Below are positions 20,751 to 32,430 of a stretch of 64,000 bases of DNA, piece by piece. This stretch comes from Wurfbainia villosa. Taxonomy: Eukaryota > Streptophyta > Magnoliopsida > Zingiberales > Zingiberaceae. The stretch covers positions 25,561,255 through 25,625,254 of the forward strand of contig CM046008.1 in assembly GCA_025175895.1 (NCBI GenBank), read 5' to 3'. The notes under the pieces are model-generated. The model had not been told where the DNA came from, did not search any database, and saw nothing but the letters and a program-made list of their open reading frames with translations. Position numbers and translations under genes: made by a program. Within the stretch, counting starts at the first letter, position 1. Each line of letters starts with the position of its first letter.

Positions 20751-21235
20751 TTGTAAAGGATTATAGCGATGCAAGCTTCCAAACAGACAAGGATGATTTC
20801 AGATTGCAATGAGGATATGTATTTTGCTTAAATGGTGGTGTTATGAGCTGGAAGAGTTCAAAGCAAAACACAGTAGCTGATTCTACTACCGAGGCTGAGT
20901 ATATTGTTGCTTCAGGTGTAGCAAAAGAGGTTGTTTGGATCAGGAAGTTTATTTTTGTGCTTGGTGTTATTCCTAGCATACTGAGTCCCATATACCTCTA
21001 TTGTGATAATAATGAGGCTATTGAATAGGATAAGGAACCTCACTCTAATTAGCGATCCAAACATATACTACGCCGGTTCCATCTTATTCGAGAGATCATC
21101 GATAGAGTAGAGGTGAGGTTATGTAGAATATCGACTAATGCTAATATTACAGACCCTTTGACCAAGGCTTTGGCACAGAGGAAGCATGATGGTTACACTA
21201 GGTCATTAGGTATTAGATATTTCAGTGATTGACAT
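20751..21235 (+). pseudogene. Copia RNase H remnant (element E)
   Basis: The reading SWKSSKQNTVADSTTEAEYI, then LYCDNNEAI, gives the RNase H acidic positions (E of TEAEY and D of CDN). The downstream text ADPFTKAL-like at 21150-21180 is close to the usual copia C-terminus. Stops interrupt after NEAIE. This segment keeps about 165 bp that element B has lost. Confidence 0.75.
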
Positions 21236-21252
21236 TAGTGCTAGTGGGAGAT

Positions 21253-22162
21253 TGTTAGTATTAGCCCTAAATGTCAATTATGAGATGATTGGTAAGGGAA
21301 ATTTTGTATTATGCATAATAAAAGAAAAGTTTACGGTTATTATATTTACTTCATTGATGTGCCATTTGAATAAATATAATAATAATATCCTAGGGTAGTT
21401 GGTTCTAGTCTACGACATATCAAGATGGTTACTTGATAGTGGTATACAAACACTACTCATAACTGTTCCTAGTCAAGTATTAATATACAAGTATAATATT
21501 AATACATTGAGACTAGCATGTAGGTCAATTGATGACTTAATATCACAAGTCATGGATATAGGATATCAAGTTGACACATGGATATATATTAGAGAATATG
21601 TATTGAACTGACCCGCCATGAGAATGTTTCATGGATCGTCATATGAGTGTCATAGACATTCTCATAGTGACTATTGGTATGTCCTTAGACCTGAAATCAC
21701 TACGGTTCCCTATATAAGGAGTTCTATACTTTGGTATCGTTAAACATCACCTGTAACAGGGTGGACTATAAAGTCAATCACAGGGTATACAATGAATTAT
21801 ACAGAGGGATGTGAGTGATGTAGATGGGATCTATCCCTTCCATATGACGGAAGTGATATCTATGGACCCCTTGATAAAGTAGGACTACTAAAATGCATGG
21901 TCATACTTAAATAAGTCAATATGAGATATTGAGCTCATTTGATTGGTGTAGTCTACTCGAGGATCAAGAAACACAAAGATTGATAAGAGGAAGACACGAG
22001 CTATGCCTCATTGATCAATCTAAATATCAAGAAAAGAAGGATTGAGTCATACAAGATAATAGTCACAGAAAGGTGATGTCGGATCTCGATATTCTCATCA
22101 CTTGGGTAGCAATGATGCATTGCTAGATGTCACTCATTGCTTATGTTTCTAAAATGGGTTTT
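21253..22162 (+). repeat. 3' LTR of element E (truncated)
   Basis: It begins TGTTAGTATTAGCCC after the polypurine tract and follows the B LTRs (36434 and 49402) for about 900 bp, with many differences. It stops where a new sequence beginning TGTCATGCCCCGAG starts at 22163. Confidence 0.8.
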
Positions 22163-22912
22163 TGTCATGCCCCGAGAGTATGCTGAGCCTGAAAATCGGA
22201 CAGCATCTCCCCTGTATGTGATACAATTCCCTATTGATACAAAGCCTTCCGGCCACAATCACACAATATATAGAAGTATATAACCAAAGTCACAACATAA
22301 TACACCGACAATAATAAAACAATATACAAAGACTCAAATAGATGCGTACCGATATGACTTTGACACAACAAGAAAACATGATCGAAATCAAATACATAAC
22401 AACATAACGGATTACCAAACAATGGAAACAATATAGGATAAAAATCAAAAATATAGAAGACCAATATGGATTACAATCCAAATACACGAGGTGAGATGGG
22501 ATCAATTGGCGGATCTCCGAGCATCCAAGAAATCTTCTACCTGTTACCTAGGCGATAAGAAAACCCAAGGGCTTTGGTGGTGAGTATAAAACTCAGTGGT
22601 AATATGCAAGATAGTGCATGATCAACAACTAAGATATAAAGGGCAACATATATACAAATGGAGATGAACAGATATATATATATGGAGATCAACGGTATAC
22701 AGTCGTAGAGGTGATAACAAACAACTATCAGTGTAAATCTAAACAGAGCACGTACGACGGGATAGAGTACGTGCATACCTGAATGCTCCACAATGACACA
22801 ACCTAAACAACTTGAATAAATATACAATAATATAGCACGTACAACGGGATAGAGTAAAACTACCTCTGTATTTAATACACGATCTTGTGAACATAGTAAC
22901 AACAAATTCAAC
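22163..22912. repeat. Gypsy-type LTR fragment I, left part
   Basis: A TGTCATGCCCCGAG start, abutting the broken LTR of E, resembles the common TGTCACGCCCCGAG start of plant gypsy LTRs. No coding region is visible. The piece is interrupted by element H at 22912/22913 and continues at 31973. Orientation cannot be decided because no primer site or pol is attached. Confidence 0.55.
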
Positions 22913-24814
22913 AGAAGGGGTTTGGTTTCATTGATCCGTGAGGGGAAACTTCGCTTTCCACTTCACCTCGGTTGTTTGTTCATGGCGATCCTATCGATGT
23001 CCCCGGATTAAAAAAATTTAATCCTAGATAAAAGCGATTGCTCAAACAACCAAGTCATCATCGTGCTATTCGTTTAGAGAGTTCACTTGAACAAACTCAT
23101 TGTTCAAGCAACCAACCTCTATTCTACGAGTAGCCGTGGAATAGACAATGTACGGATCGTCGGCTTTTGTATTTATGTTCGGGATCCAAGTATTATTTAG
23201 CCACAAATAGAATATATCATGCTCATAATTGAAAAAACAAATACAAGCAAGTAACAAAAGAGAATAGAGAATAGATATACCTCTCGATCTTCTAATGTAT
23301 GACCTTCCTCCTTTCGGATGTCGTGTGGGCGACGATCTACCAAAAGTTGAAGCTCCTAGATCGCCAATCTTCCTTCCTTGCTCATTCCAAGCAAGAGGAA
23401 GAATAGAAACAAAGCACTATTCCTTCTTTCAACCAACCAACAACCTCCAAGGATGGAGCTTTGCCGCCGGCCAAGAAGGAAGAAGAGATTAAGGGTTGTC
23501 GGCCAAAAGCTTCAAGGGAGGACCCTAAACCTTTGTTCCACCGGCCAAGGAGAAGGAGAAGAGGGAGTTTGGACGCCGGCCAAGGGCTGGAAGAGCTTCA
23601 AGGTGTGCTGACAGCTTGAGAAAGAAGGAGAAGTCAAGGAAAACTTTCCTTCTTAGGTGTCGCCCAAGCCCAAACCCTAGCTCCTCTTCTTGCCGCCAAC
23701 TCAAAAACCCTAGTTCCTCTTGATTAATTCTCCACGCCAACCCCTTGTGCTCCTTTTATAGAGTTAGGGATAAGTCTCTTTTTAATCTCCACCATTGGTT
23801 CTAGGAATTTAATCTCAATCGTCGGATCTAGAGTTTTAATCTCAACCGTCGAATCTAGAGATTTAATCTCTACCTTTGGATCTAGAGTTTTGTTTCTATC
23901 CATTGGATCTAAGCTTCATGAGGTGTTAATAGGCTACATAAGGGACCATGAGGAGGAGTTGGATCTTGGCCACCCAAGGATCAAGCCCACATAAAGTCCA
24001 ATCCACTAATTATAATTCAATCCGCTAAAGGATTATCATTGATCTACCTCAACAACCCCCATAAGTTAATATGGGCTCCATATATTATTTGTACATTTTC
24101 TCACCGTGTTTAAGATCTCGAATGTCCGTCGATTAATTAATTTACTGACCATTAATTAATCGACATCTAACTCCATGAGTAGTGTCACTCAACCTTTTCA
24201 TCATGCCGGACCAAGTCCACCTGCAGGGTTTACATGATGAACCTTATGAGCTCCTCAAGGGGACATCATCATCCTAATATATAGGACACGGTTTCCTCCT
24301 ATAATCAACGACACACCATATAAATAATATCATCCCCAACTTACCGAGCATATCGATTTAATCTATAAATCTCGCCCATTGGTAAATCAAAGAGATGAAT
24401 ACTAAGTATATGTGCCCGTTATTATATCGGGATTAAGAGCAAGTACAAAATAATATCTGAGGTCCGATTTGATTATGTAGTCAGCAATAAATCGAATCAC
24501 CTCTAAGTCGGACCTGCTCAATACACACAAAGTGCACTAGTGTGATTCTATGGTCAAGACAAACCAATAACAATTCACACTACAACCATTCCGATGGTTT
24601 GTCCAAAGTCATCTCGGTTGTGAGCCTTTACTTATACTTTACAAGGAGCCGATAACATGATCTCCCGTGTGACACCACATACCATGTTATCTACAAGGTA
24701 ATGTATTAGACAATATGTATAACCATAAAAATATGCAAACAATGATCATGTAATTCTTATTTCAAAATAAAGATGTTCATACAAAAGATAGAATTTTCAG
24801 TATACATCCCAACA
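22913..24814 (-). repeat. 3' LTR of element H
   Basis: On the minus strand it starts TGTTGGGATGTATACTG and ends near ...CCCCTTCT; the final dinucleotide is mutated. It contains three to four units of the 27-bp minisatellite (about 23780-23890) and a TATA-like CTATAAAAGGAGC at 23761-23749. Open frames in it (for example 23295-23611) are LTR sequence, not genes. Confidence 0.85.
23749..23761 (-). promoter_or_regulatory. TATA box of the H 3' LTR
   Basis: The minus strand reads TATAAAAGGAGC. The same sequence occurs at the equivalent place in the 5' LTR (30283-30271). Confidence 0.5.
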
Positions 24815-24825
24815 ATCTCTCACTT
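24815..24825 (-). other. Polypurine tract of element H
   Basis: The minus strand reads AAGTGAGAGAT directly before the 3' LTR start TGTTGGG, the usual place for plus-strand priming. Confidence 0.7.
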
Positions 24826-24839
24826 ATACTAAAAGACTA

Positions 24840-26520
24840 TGTTGTCCTCAAACTGCCATACATCTGATCCTCATTCCCTCCACATGCCTATCAAAAGCTC
24901 TCGTCGGAAGGGCCTTAGTGAATGGATCTGCCAGGTTATCCTCCGATGCAATCTTGGCTACAGCAACTTCTCCTCTCTTTACGATTTCTCATATCAGGTG
25001 GTCCTTGCGCTCTATGTGTTTACTAGCCTTATGGGCTCGTGGTTCCTTCGAGTTTGCAACTATACCACTATTATCACAATAAATTGTGATAGTTCTAGGA
25101 AAACCAAGAATCACATCCAAGTCCATCAGAAAGTTCCTGAGCCACGCAGCATCTTTGGCCGCCTCAGAGGTTGTCACATACTCAGCTTCCATGGTAGAGT
25201 CCGCCATGCATTTCTGCTTGACACTCCTCCATACAATGGCTTCACTTCCCAAAGTAAACAAAAAACCTGAGGTAGACTTACTGTTATCCCTATCTGATTG
25301 GAAGTCAGAATCCGTATAACCCACAGGGAGTAATTTGTCTGCTTGGTAAACTAGCGTATAATTCCTAGTCCTTCTCAGGTACTTCAATATATGCTTTACC
25401 GCAGTCCAATGTCCCTGTCCTAGATTACTCTGATATCTACTGACCATGCCCACGACATAGCAGATAACTGGTCTCATATATAGCATCGCATACATGAGGC
25501 TTTCTACTGCCGAAGCATAAGGAACCACCTTCATCTCCTCTATCTCCTCAGATGATCTAGGACACATCTCCTTAGATAAAGGAACTCCATGCCTGAAAGG
25601 TAGAAAACCCTTCTTGGAGTTATGCATACTAAAACGATCCATAATCGTGTCTATGTATGAAGCTTGGGATATGCACAATATCCTTTTCCTGTAATCCCTT
25701 ATAACCTTGATCCCAAGGATGTGTCTCACCTCTCCCAAGTCTTTCATATCAAACTGTTTGGACAATCATACCCTTACGTCCGATAACACCTTGATATTGT
25801 TGCCAATCAATAAAATGTCATCTATGTATAGTACAAGAAATACCACAACATTTCCGTCACATCTCTTGTATACACAAGACTCATCCGGACTTTGAATAAA
25901 TCCATAAGACTAGATTACCTCATCAAAGCGGATGTTCGAAGACCTCGAAGCTTGCTTCAATCCATAAATGGACCGATTAAGCATACACACAAGATGCTCT
26001 TTGCCCTTCACAATGAATCCCTCTGGTTGCTTCATATATATGTTTTTCCTCAAGACTTCTATTAAGGAAAGATGTCTTGACATCCATCTGCCACACCTCA
26101 TAATCCATATGAGCTGCTATGCATAAGAGAATCCGGATAGACTTAAGCATGGCTACCGACGAAAAGGTCTCCTCATAATCGATACCCTCTTTCTGAGTAT
26201 ACCCCTTCGCAACAAGCCTTGCTTTGAAAGTCTCAACCTTCTCATCTATTCCTCTCTTTTTTTTTGTAGATCCACTTGCATCTAATGGTTTTTACACCAT
26301 CGGGTGGTTCTACTAGCTCCCAGACCTGATTTGAATCCATAGATTCAATCTCAGTATTCATTGCACTTTGCCAAGATGCTGCATCTATCATATGTCCAGG
26401 GATCAGGTTCATGTTCGCCATGGACCAAATCAGAAGATTCTCCCAAGAACATGAATCTATCAGGTTATCTAAGAACCCTCCCACAATGACGAGGTATCTC
26501 TTGTGTATCCTCTGTGACAC
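24840..26520 (-). pseudogene. Copia RT and RNase H of element H (frameshifted)
   Basis: On the minus strand, the RT starts at WELVEPPDGVKTI..KWIYKKK (26520-26242), then IYMKQPEGF and SIYGLKQASRS (26101-25910). The catalytic YIDD is intact near 25830-25816. The long open piece 25765-24989 reads QFDMKDLGEVRHILGIKV, a 'Y.DSD' RNase H block, ADSTMEAEYV and IYCDNSG. RT and RNase H catalytic positions are mostly present, but at least three frame changes or stops break it. RNase H would remove the RNA strand of the hybrid and RT would copy the element RNA in the particle. Confidence 0.85.
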
Positions 26521-26590
26521 GCGGTGCAGTGACTTATGGTATATTCTCTTGTACCGGTGGTACTGAAGAAGTGACTTCCCCTTTTAATTC

Positions 26591-27433
26591 CTACAGAACA
26601 ATTTTACTCTTGGGCTTGTGGCTCATCACATAGTCTTCCTCTAGAAATTTGGCGTTCATGCTAACGATCACCCTCTGATCTCTAGGACTATAAAATAAAC
26701 CACCCTTCGTTCCTCTAGGATAGCCAACGAACATGTGTACTTCTGTACGAGGTTCTAACTTTCCAGCATCTGCCTTCAGCACATGTGCTGGACTCCCCCA
26801 TATCTGAATATGTCTTAGACTAGGCTTTCGCCCAGTCCACAACTCTGTGGGAGTAGAAGGCACTGATTTAGATGGAACCAAGTTCAGAATGTACACCGTC
26901 CTATCTAGAGCATATCCCCAGAATGAATCTGGTAACTCAGAATAACTCATCATTGATCTAACTATCTCCATAAGAGTCTTATTCCTTCGCTCTGCTACGT
27001 CGTTATGCTGGGGTGTGTCAGGTGCAGACAATTGGGATTGAATCCCAGCCTCTGATAAGTAGTTTCTAAACTCTCCCAAGAGGTACTCACCACCACAATC
27101 AGATCGTAGTGTCTTGATATTTTTACCTTGACGTTTCTCCACATCAGCCTTGAATTCTTTGAACTTGTCAAAGCATTCAGACTTGCGGTGCATCAGGTAA
27201 ATATATCCATATCTTGAGTAATCATCTATAAAAGAGACGAAATACTCAAAACTACCTCTAGCCTGGATAGACATAGGAGCACACAAATCAGAATGAACTA
27301 ATTCTAACACATCTTTGGCTCTATACCCCTTGGCCTTAAAAGGCCTCTTGGTCATTTTACCCTCCAAGAAAGATTCACAGGTTGGGAAATCCTCCACCAC
27401 TAATGAACCCAGAGGTCCATCAGCTATCAACAT
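26591..27433 (-). pseudogene. Copia integrase of element H (open 280-aa piece)
   Basis: The open reading of 280 codons covers the end of the zinc-binding region (CES.LEGKM, second Cys replaced by Phe), the catalytic core with Asp in HSDLCAP, Asp in FIDDYSRYGY and Glu in AERRNKTLM, and the GKxx-type tail LWTGRKPSLRHIQIWG and VGYPRGTKGGLFYSP. The usual integrase N-terminal histidines lie upstream in another frame. It would integrate the cDNA if whole; the lost Cys and flanking frameshifts argue against function. Confidence 0.82.
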
Positions 27434-27484
27434 TTGAATTCTGCTTAGGTTAATATGACCAAGCCTAAGATGCCAAAGATATAT

Positions 27485-28315
27485 TTAGTTCATCTTCGAA
27501 GGTTCTTTTCTCTTATTGGAATTAGAAGATGATTTATTAATTTCAATTTGCATCGTGGGAGCTTTTGGTTCAAGTGTGTACAAATTTCTTATCAATGTAC
27601 CCGAACAGATAATGTCCCTATTCCTTCTTATAACAACTCTGTCATTAAAAGAAATAGAATATCCATCCATAAACAATTTAGAAATCGAAATTAAATTCTT
27701 TCTAAATAAAGGTACATAAAGGGAATTTTTCAGAACCAAAGTTTTATTTTTCTCAAAAGACAAATAAAACATCTCCCACTGTAATAGCCGCCACCTTCGT
27801 AGCATTGCCCAAGTAAATGGTAATCTCTCCCTCAGCTCGTCGTCGGCTTTCCTGGAACCCCTGCAAAGTATTGTAGACATGATCAGAGGCTCCTGTATCT
27901 ACACACCAGGTGTCGGTAGATAACACCGCTAACCATGTTTCAATGACTAGACTAAAGGATATACCTTTGTTCTGCTTCGGATTGGGACAGTCCTTCTTCC
28001 AATGTCCATCCTGCTTGCAAGTGAAGTACTTGCCTTTCAGCTTCTTCACTCCTGCCTGAGATCCTCCCACCACCTTTGCTCCACCTTGTTTCTTCTTCTT
28101 CTTGCCTTTCGGCTTAGAAGTAGAAACCTTCTGAGCAACCATGGCCTGAGCCTGAGCAAGCCTTTCTGTCGACTGGAGAATGATATCGACCTAGGTTTCC
28201 CCATCGATTTCAGCTCAAGGACTTCCAGCTCATTCGCGGGCTTAGGAGGACACTCTTCGAAGAGTACATACTTATACTCCTTAGTACTTAAGACAATATC
28301 TAGATTCTTTTCCAA
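27485..28315 (-). pseudogene. Deleted gag plus protease of element H
   Basis: The minus strand begins MEKNLDIVLSTKEYKYVL and EECPPKPANE, typical of copia gag, but within about 40 codons jumps to a Lys-rich linker and the zinc knuckle. Most of the capsid-like gag domain is therefore missing. The knuckle reads YFTCKQDGHWKKDC, with the first Cys replaced by Tyr. The protease motif WCVDTGASDHV follows. The gag start and the knuckle lie in different frames. Confidence 0.8.
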
Positions 28316-29420
28316 TCAACATTATTTGGGTACAGTAAGTTTACTTTTCTTTAGTATCATAGCAAGTGGACTGAAAGTCATTTTGAAAATCCTAAGAATC
28401 ACATAGATCATTACTTTGGATTTCAAAAAATTATTGATTTCTCAAACAATAAAATTTTAAAATCAACCAACACCTCAAAACACTGAGAATATCATATGCC
28501 ACGATAGTGTGGATGTATATGAATTCTACATTTGTAAGAGGAGGTTTTACCTATTAATTTTACTATCTTGTCAACCTAACTTTTTGACAAATAAAATTAA
28601 TAGTTGGTTTCTCTTCGGCCCTACAAATAAAAGCAGTGACTCCGATGGGGAGGATACTTATATTTGTATCTAAGTGTTCACCATTACTTGGTACCAAGGT
28701 AATTATCTAGGGGTTATGTGCCTTACGATGGGGAAGTACACACGCTCCTTAATAATTTCCTATAACCATATTCGACCTTGTGATCCGCAAACAAACTCAT
28801 CCGATGGGGAGGAAGGCACTCAGAGCCGATGCGCAAGTTTGTTTGCATCACTTGTCAAATCGTAATGGAGGCCGTGGGAATTTATATAAATATCCCTCTC
28901 CCACTTAGTAATTTGAAATTGTTGAATTTTCCTAGCCTATGACATGCATATCAAACAAAAAGCAATAAATATGAAAAATAAATTATTTTCCAACTATTAT
29001 GGCTTTTGTCTTCAATATGTCTCTCGTCGCAATGGCTTCTCGTCCGCTCCTCCTACGCCATGTACGAGCCATCCGGAGATCCGAGCCGAGACTAAAATCT
29101 ATTTTAATTTACATTCATCGATCCTATACTCCACGAGGCAGTGTATATGAAAACTAGATCGAAAGTAAACTAAAATAAAAAGAGTGGCTAAACAATGTCG
29201 TATCTAATTTACAAAAAATTAAATACTAGCCTCGTCAACCCCGAGGATTCAACAAAATACACACATACAATCACATACACACATATGGCCATAATAGTCA
29301 GATCTTATGCCTGCAACCAAAGAGTTAACCTACGCATATCCTACTATTATCCGACACATATAATATATGAAAAGTGCATAAAAATTAATCGAATCCTAAA
29401 CATGCAAAACAGGAACCCTT
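28316..29420 (-). other. Leader between primer site and gag of element H
   Basis: About 1.1 kb without a convincing gene, AT-rich, expected to be untranslated leader. Two short phrases with CCGATGGGGAGGA recur near 28640 and 28802. Nothing else stands out. Confidence 0.6.
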
Positions 29421-29435
29421 GGCTCAGATACCAAT
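29421..29435 (-). other. Primer-binding site of element H (altered Met tRNA type)
   Basis: The minus strand reads TTGGTATCTGAGCCA next to the 5' LTR, one base off the usual TGGTATCAGAGCC. Confidence 0.75.
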
Positions 29436-31322
29436 TGAAGGGGTTTTGTTTCATTGATCCGTGAGGGGAAACTTCGCTTCCAACTTCACCTCGGTTGTTT
29501 GTTCATGGTGATCCCATCGATGTCCCCGGATTAAAAAAATTTAATCCTACACAAAAGGGATTGCTAAAACAACCAAGTCATCGTCATGCTATTCGTTTAC
29601 AAAGGTCACTTGAACAAACTCGTTGTTCAAGCGACCAACCTCTATTCTACGAGTAGTCGCGGAATAGATGATGTACGGATCGCCGAATTTTGTTTTTATG
29701 TTCGGGATCCAAGTATTATTTAGCCACAAACAGAATATATCATGCTCATAATTGAAAAAACAAATACAAGCAAGTAACAAAAGAGAATAGAGAATAGATA
29801 TACCTCTCGATCTTCTAATGTATGACCTTCCTCCTTTCGGACGTCGTGTGGGCGACGATCTACCAAAAGTTGAAGCTCCTAGATCACCAATCTTCCTTCC
29901 TTGCTTGTTCCGAGCAAGAGGAAGAATTGAAACAAAGCACTATTCCTTCTTTCAACCAACCAACAACCTCCAAGGATGGAGCTTTGCCGCCGGCCAAGAA
30001 GGAAGAAGAGATTAAGGGTTGCCGTCCAAAAGCTTCATGGGAGGACCCTAAACCTTTGTTCCACCGGACAAGGAGAAGGAGAAGAGGGAGTTTGGATGCC
30101 GGCCAAGGGCTGGAAGAGCTTCAAGGGGCACCGGCAGCTTGAGGAAGAAGGAGAAGTTAAGGAAAACTTTCCTTATTAGGTGCCGCCCAAGGCCAAACCC
30201 TAGCTCCTCTTCTTGCCGCCAACTCCAAAACCCTAGCTCCTCTTGATTAATTCTCCACGCCAACCCCTTATGCTCCTTTTATAGAGTTAGGGATAAGCCT
30301 CCTTTTAATCTCTACCGTTGGTTCTAGGGATTTAATCTCAACCGTCGGATTTAGAGTTTTAATCTCAACCGTCGGATCTAGAGATTTAATCTCTACCTTT
30401 GGATATAGAGTTTTGTTTCTATCCATTGGATCTAATCTTCATGAGGCGTTAATAGGCTACATTAGGGACCATGAGGAGGAGTTGGATCTTGGCCACCCAT
30501 GGATCAAGCCCACATAAAGTCCGATCCATTAATGATAATTCAATCCACTAAAGGATTATCATTGATTTACCTCACCAACCCCCATAAGTTAATATGGGCT
30601 CCATATATTATTTGTACATTTTCTCCCCGTGTTTAAAATCTCGAATGTCCATCGATTAATTAATTTATTGACACTTAATTAATCAACATCTAACTCCATG
30701 AGTAGTACCACTCAAACTTTTCATCATGCCAGACCAAGTCCACCTGTAGGGTTTACATGATGAACCTTATGAGCTCCTCAAGGGGACATCATCATCCTAA
30801 TATATAGTACACGGTTTCCTCCTATAATCAACGACACACCATATAAATAATATCATCTCCCAACTTACCGAGCCTATCGATTTAATCTATAAATCTCGCC
30901 CATTGGTAAATCAAAGAGATGAATACTAAGTATATGTGCCCATTATTATATCGGGATTAAGAGCATGTACAAAATAATATCTGAGGTACGATTTGATTAT
31001 GTAGTCAGCAATAAATCGAATCACCTCTAAGTCGGTCCTGCTCAATAGACACAAAGTGCACTAGTGTGATTCTATGGTCAAGACAAACCAATACCAAATC
31101 ACACTACAACCATTCCAATGGTTTGTCCAAAGTCATCTCGGTTGTGAGCCTTTACTTATACTTTACAAGGATCCGATAACATGATCTCCCGTGTGACACC
31201 ACATACCTTGTTATCTACAATGTAATGTATTAGACAATATGCATAACCATAAAAATATGCAAACAATGATCATGTGATTCTTATTTCAAAATAAAGATGT
31301 TCATACAAAAGATAGACTTTTC

Positions 31323-31951
31323 TGTTAGTGCATATAAGATCCACATATCTCCACAATGGTATGATATTGTCCACTTTGGGCCCAAGCCCTCATGGTTTTG
31401 TTTTTGGGCTTTACCCAAAAGGCCTCATACCAATGGAGATATCTTTTTTCTTATAAGCACATGATCTTTTCCATGTCTTACCAATGTGGGACTTTGATTG
31501 TATTCCCCATACTCCCAACAATCCCCCCCTCAAACGAAGGACCACATTGGGCCCCCCCTCAAGCCTATCCCTCCTCGAAGGATTTTCTCTGCTTGATGTC
31601 CGATCTTGACCCACGAGGACTTCACCCGGTTGTTCGGTCCCCGACCCAACTAGACTTCCTTCACGATGTCCGTTCTCTTGATCCGGACGTGGGAGCTCAA
31701 CTTCCTTCGTTCGAGGTTCATGGCTTGACATGGACCATGGCTCTGATACCAATTGTTAGTGCTTATAAGCTCCACATATCTCCACAATGGCATGATATTG
31801 TCCACTTTGGGCCTAAGCCCTCATGGTTTTGTTTTTGGGCTTTACCCAAAAGGCCTCATACCAATGGAGATATCTTTTTTCTTATAAGCACATGATCTTT
31901 TCCATGTCTTACCAATGTGGGACTTTGATTGTATTCCCCATACTCCCAACA
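31323..31951 (-). mobile_element. Intact TRIM (terminal-repeat retrotransposon in miniature)
   Basis: Two 198-bp LTRs (31323-31520 and 31754-31951), each TGTTAG...CCCAACA, flank 233 bp. By eye the LTRs differ at four positions, all in the first 65 bp. A minus-strand primer site ATTGGTATCAGAGCCA (31753-31738) touches the 5' LTR, and a purine tract GAGGGGGGGAT (31531-31521) touches the 3' LTR. TTTTC is duplicated at 31318-31322 and 31952-31956. It has no coding capacity and no 5S-like segment was recognised, so the Cassandra family is not indicated. It must be copied by enzymes from other elements. Confidence 0.93.
31738..31753 (-). other. TRIM primer-binding site
   Basis: The minus strand reads ATTGGTATCAGAGCCA, a perfect plant initiator-Met primer site next to the TRIM 5' LTR. 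Confidence 0.88.
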
Positions 31952-31972
31952 TTTTCAACATACATCCCAACA

Positions 31973-32105
31973 ACAACAACATACCTGATCTAGCCTACTC
32001 AACATCAAGGTACTGGTCAAATGCATACAACCGTCTGGTCCAAGTCATACACTGGTATTCCACATACAACAGTAAAAATCATGCAAATAACATGCAAGAT
32101 GATGT

Positions 32106-32157
<52 letters not shown>

Positions 32158-32430
32158 AATATATGTATATATATACAAATGCCCTCACACATGGCAATGC
32201 AAATGCATGGTTATGCTTGCATACGCCACTCGCTACTACGACCCTAGTGTGGCCTAGGTAGCACGACATGACAACTGTATCAACTCAACAACAACCACAG
32301 TTCTCGAGTGGCCGAGTGGGTAGTATGAATAAGTAGCGATAAGCTAAAGAGTTATAAGCTACACAACGAGGGTCCCTGCTACTGGCCACTCCGACTAACA
32401 CTACCCTTGAGTGGTCGAGTGCCACACACC
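31973..32430. repeat. Gypsy-type LTR fragment I, right part, with (AT)n
   Basis: This continues the sequence broken at 22912. It contains an AT microsatellite (about 32107-32152) and two related phrases, GAGTGGCCGAGTGGG near 32307 and GAGTGGTCGAGTGCC near 32409. No gene is visible. It is cut on the right by element G at 32431. Confidence 0.5.
32107..32152. repeat. AT dinucleotide microsatellite
   Basis: About 22 TA repeats, followed by a mixed TATA/TGTA stretch to about 32177. Exact length may be unreliable in assemblies. Confidence 0.85.

Larger units (their letters stand above)
18374..22162 (+). mobile_element. Decayed Ty1/copia element E (5' part missing)
   Basis: From 18374 the sequence aligns with element B from about 46675 (end of protease) through integrase, RT and RNase H to a polypurine tract (AGTGGGAGAT at 21243-21252) and a 3' LTR starting TGTTAGTATTAGCCC at 21253. 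The LTR is cut at about 22162. The 5' LTR, gag and most of protease are missing. Numerous stops, frameshifts and small deletions show this is an old relative of B (Angela/Tork-like by its sequence style). Confidence 0.85.
22913..31972 (-). mobile_element. Ty1/copia element H (minus strand), with nested TRIM
   Basis: Two LTRs of about 1.9 kb (22913-24814 and 29436-31972, the latter with a 634-bp TRIM and target duplication) flank a 4.6-kb internal region in the minus direction. The primer site is at 29435-29421 and the purine tract at 24825-24815. Gag, protease, integrase, RT and RNase H follow in copia order. Flanks TCAAC (22908-22912) and ACAAC (31973-31977) fit a target duplication with one change. 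Frameshifts and a large gag deletion make it non-autonomous. Confidence 0.88.
29436..31972 (-). repeat. 5' LTR of element H, interrupted by a TRIM
   Basis: It matches the 3' LTR closely by eye over its length. The TRIM at 31323-31951 sits only 21 bases from the outer LTR end, which resumes as TTTTCAACATACATCCCAAC to 31972. The TATA box is at 30283-30271. Confidence 0.85.

Noticed and set aside
24839..25319. Plus-strand open frames of 143 and 77 codons
   Set aside because: They are antisense to the RT/RNase H of element H.
31521..31753. Cassandra-type TRIM with 5S rRNA sequence
   Set aside because: No 5S-like pol III control region was recognised in either LTR or the internal part.
31392..31895. 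167-codon plus-strand open frame
   Set aside because: It spans both LTRs and the internal part of the TRIM, and its two ends repeat the same peptide for that reason.
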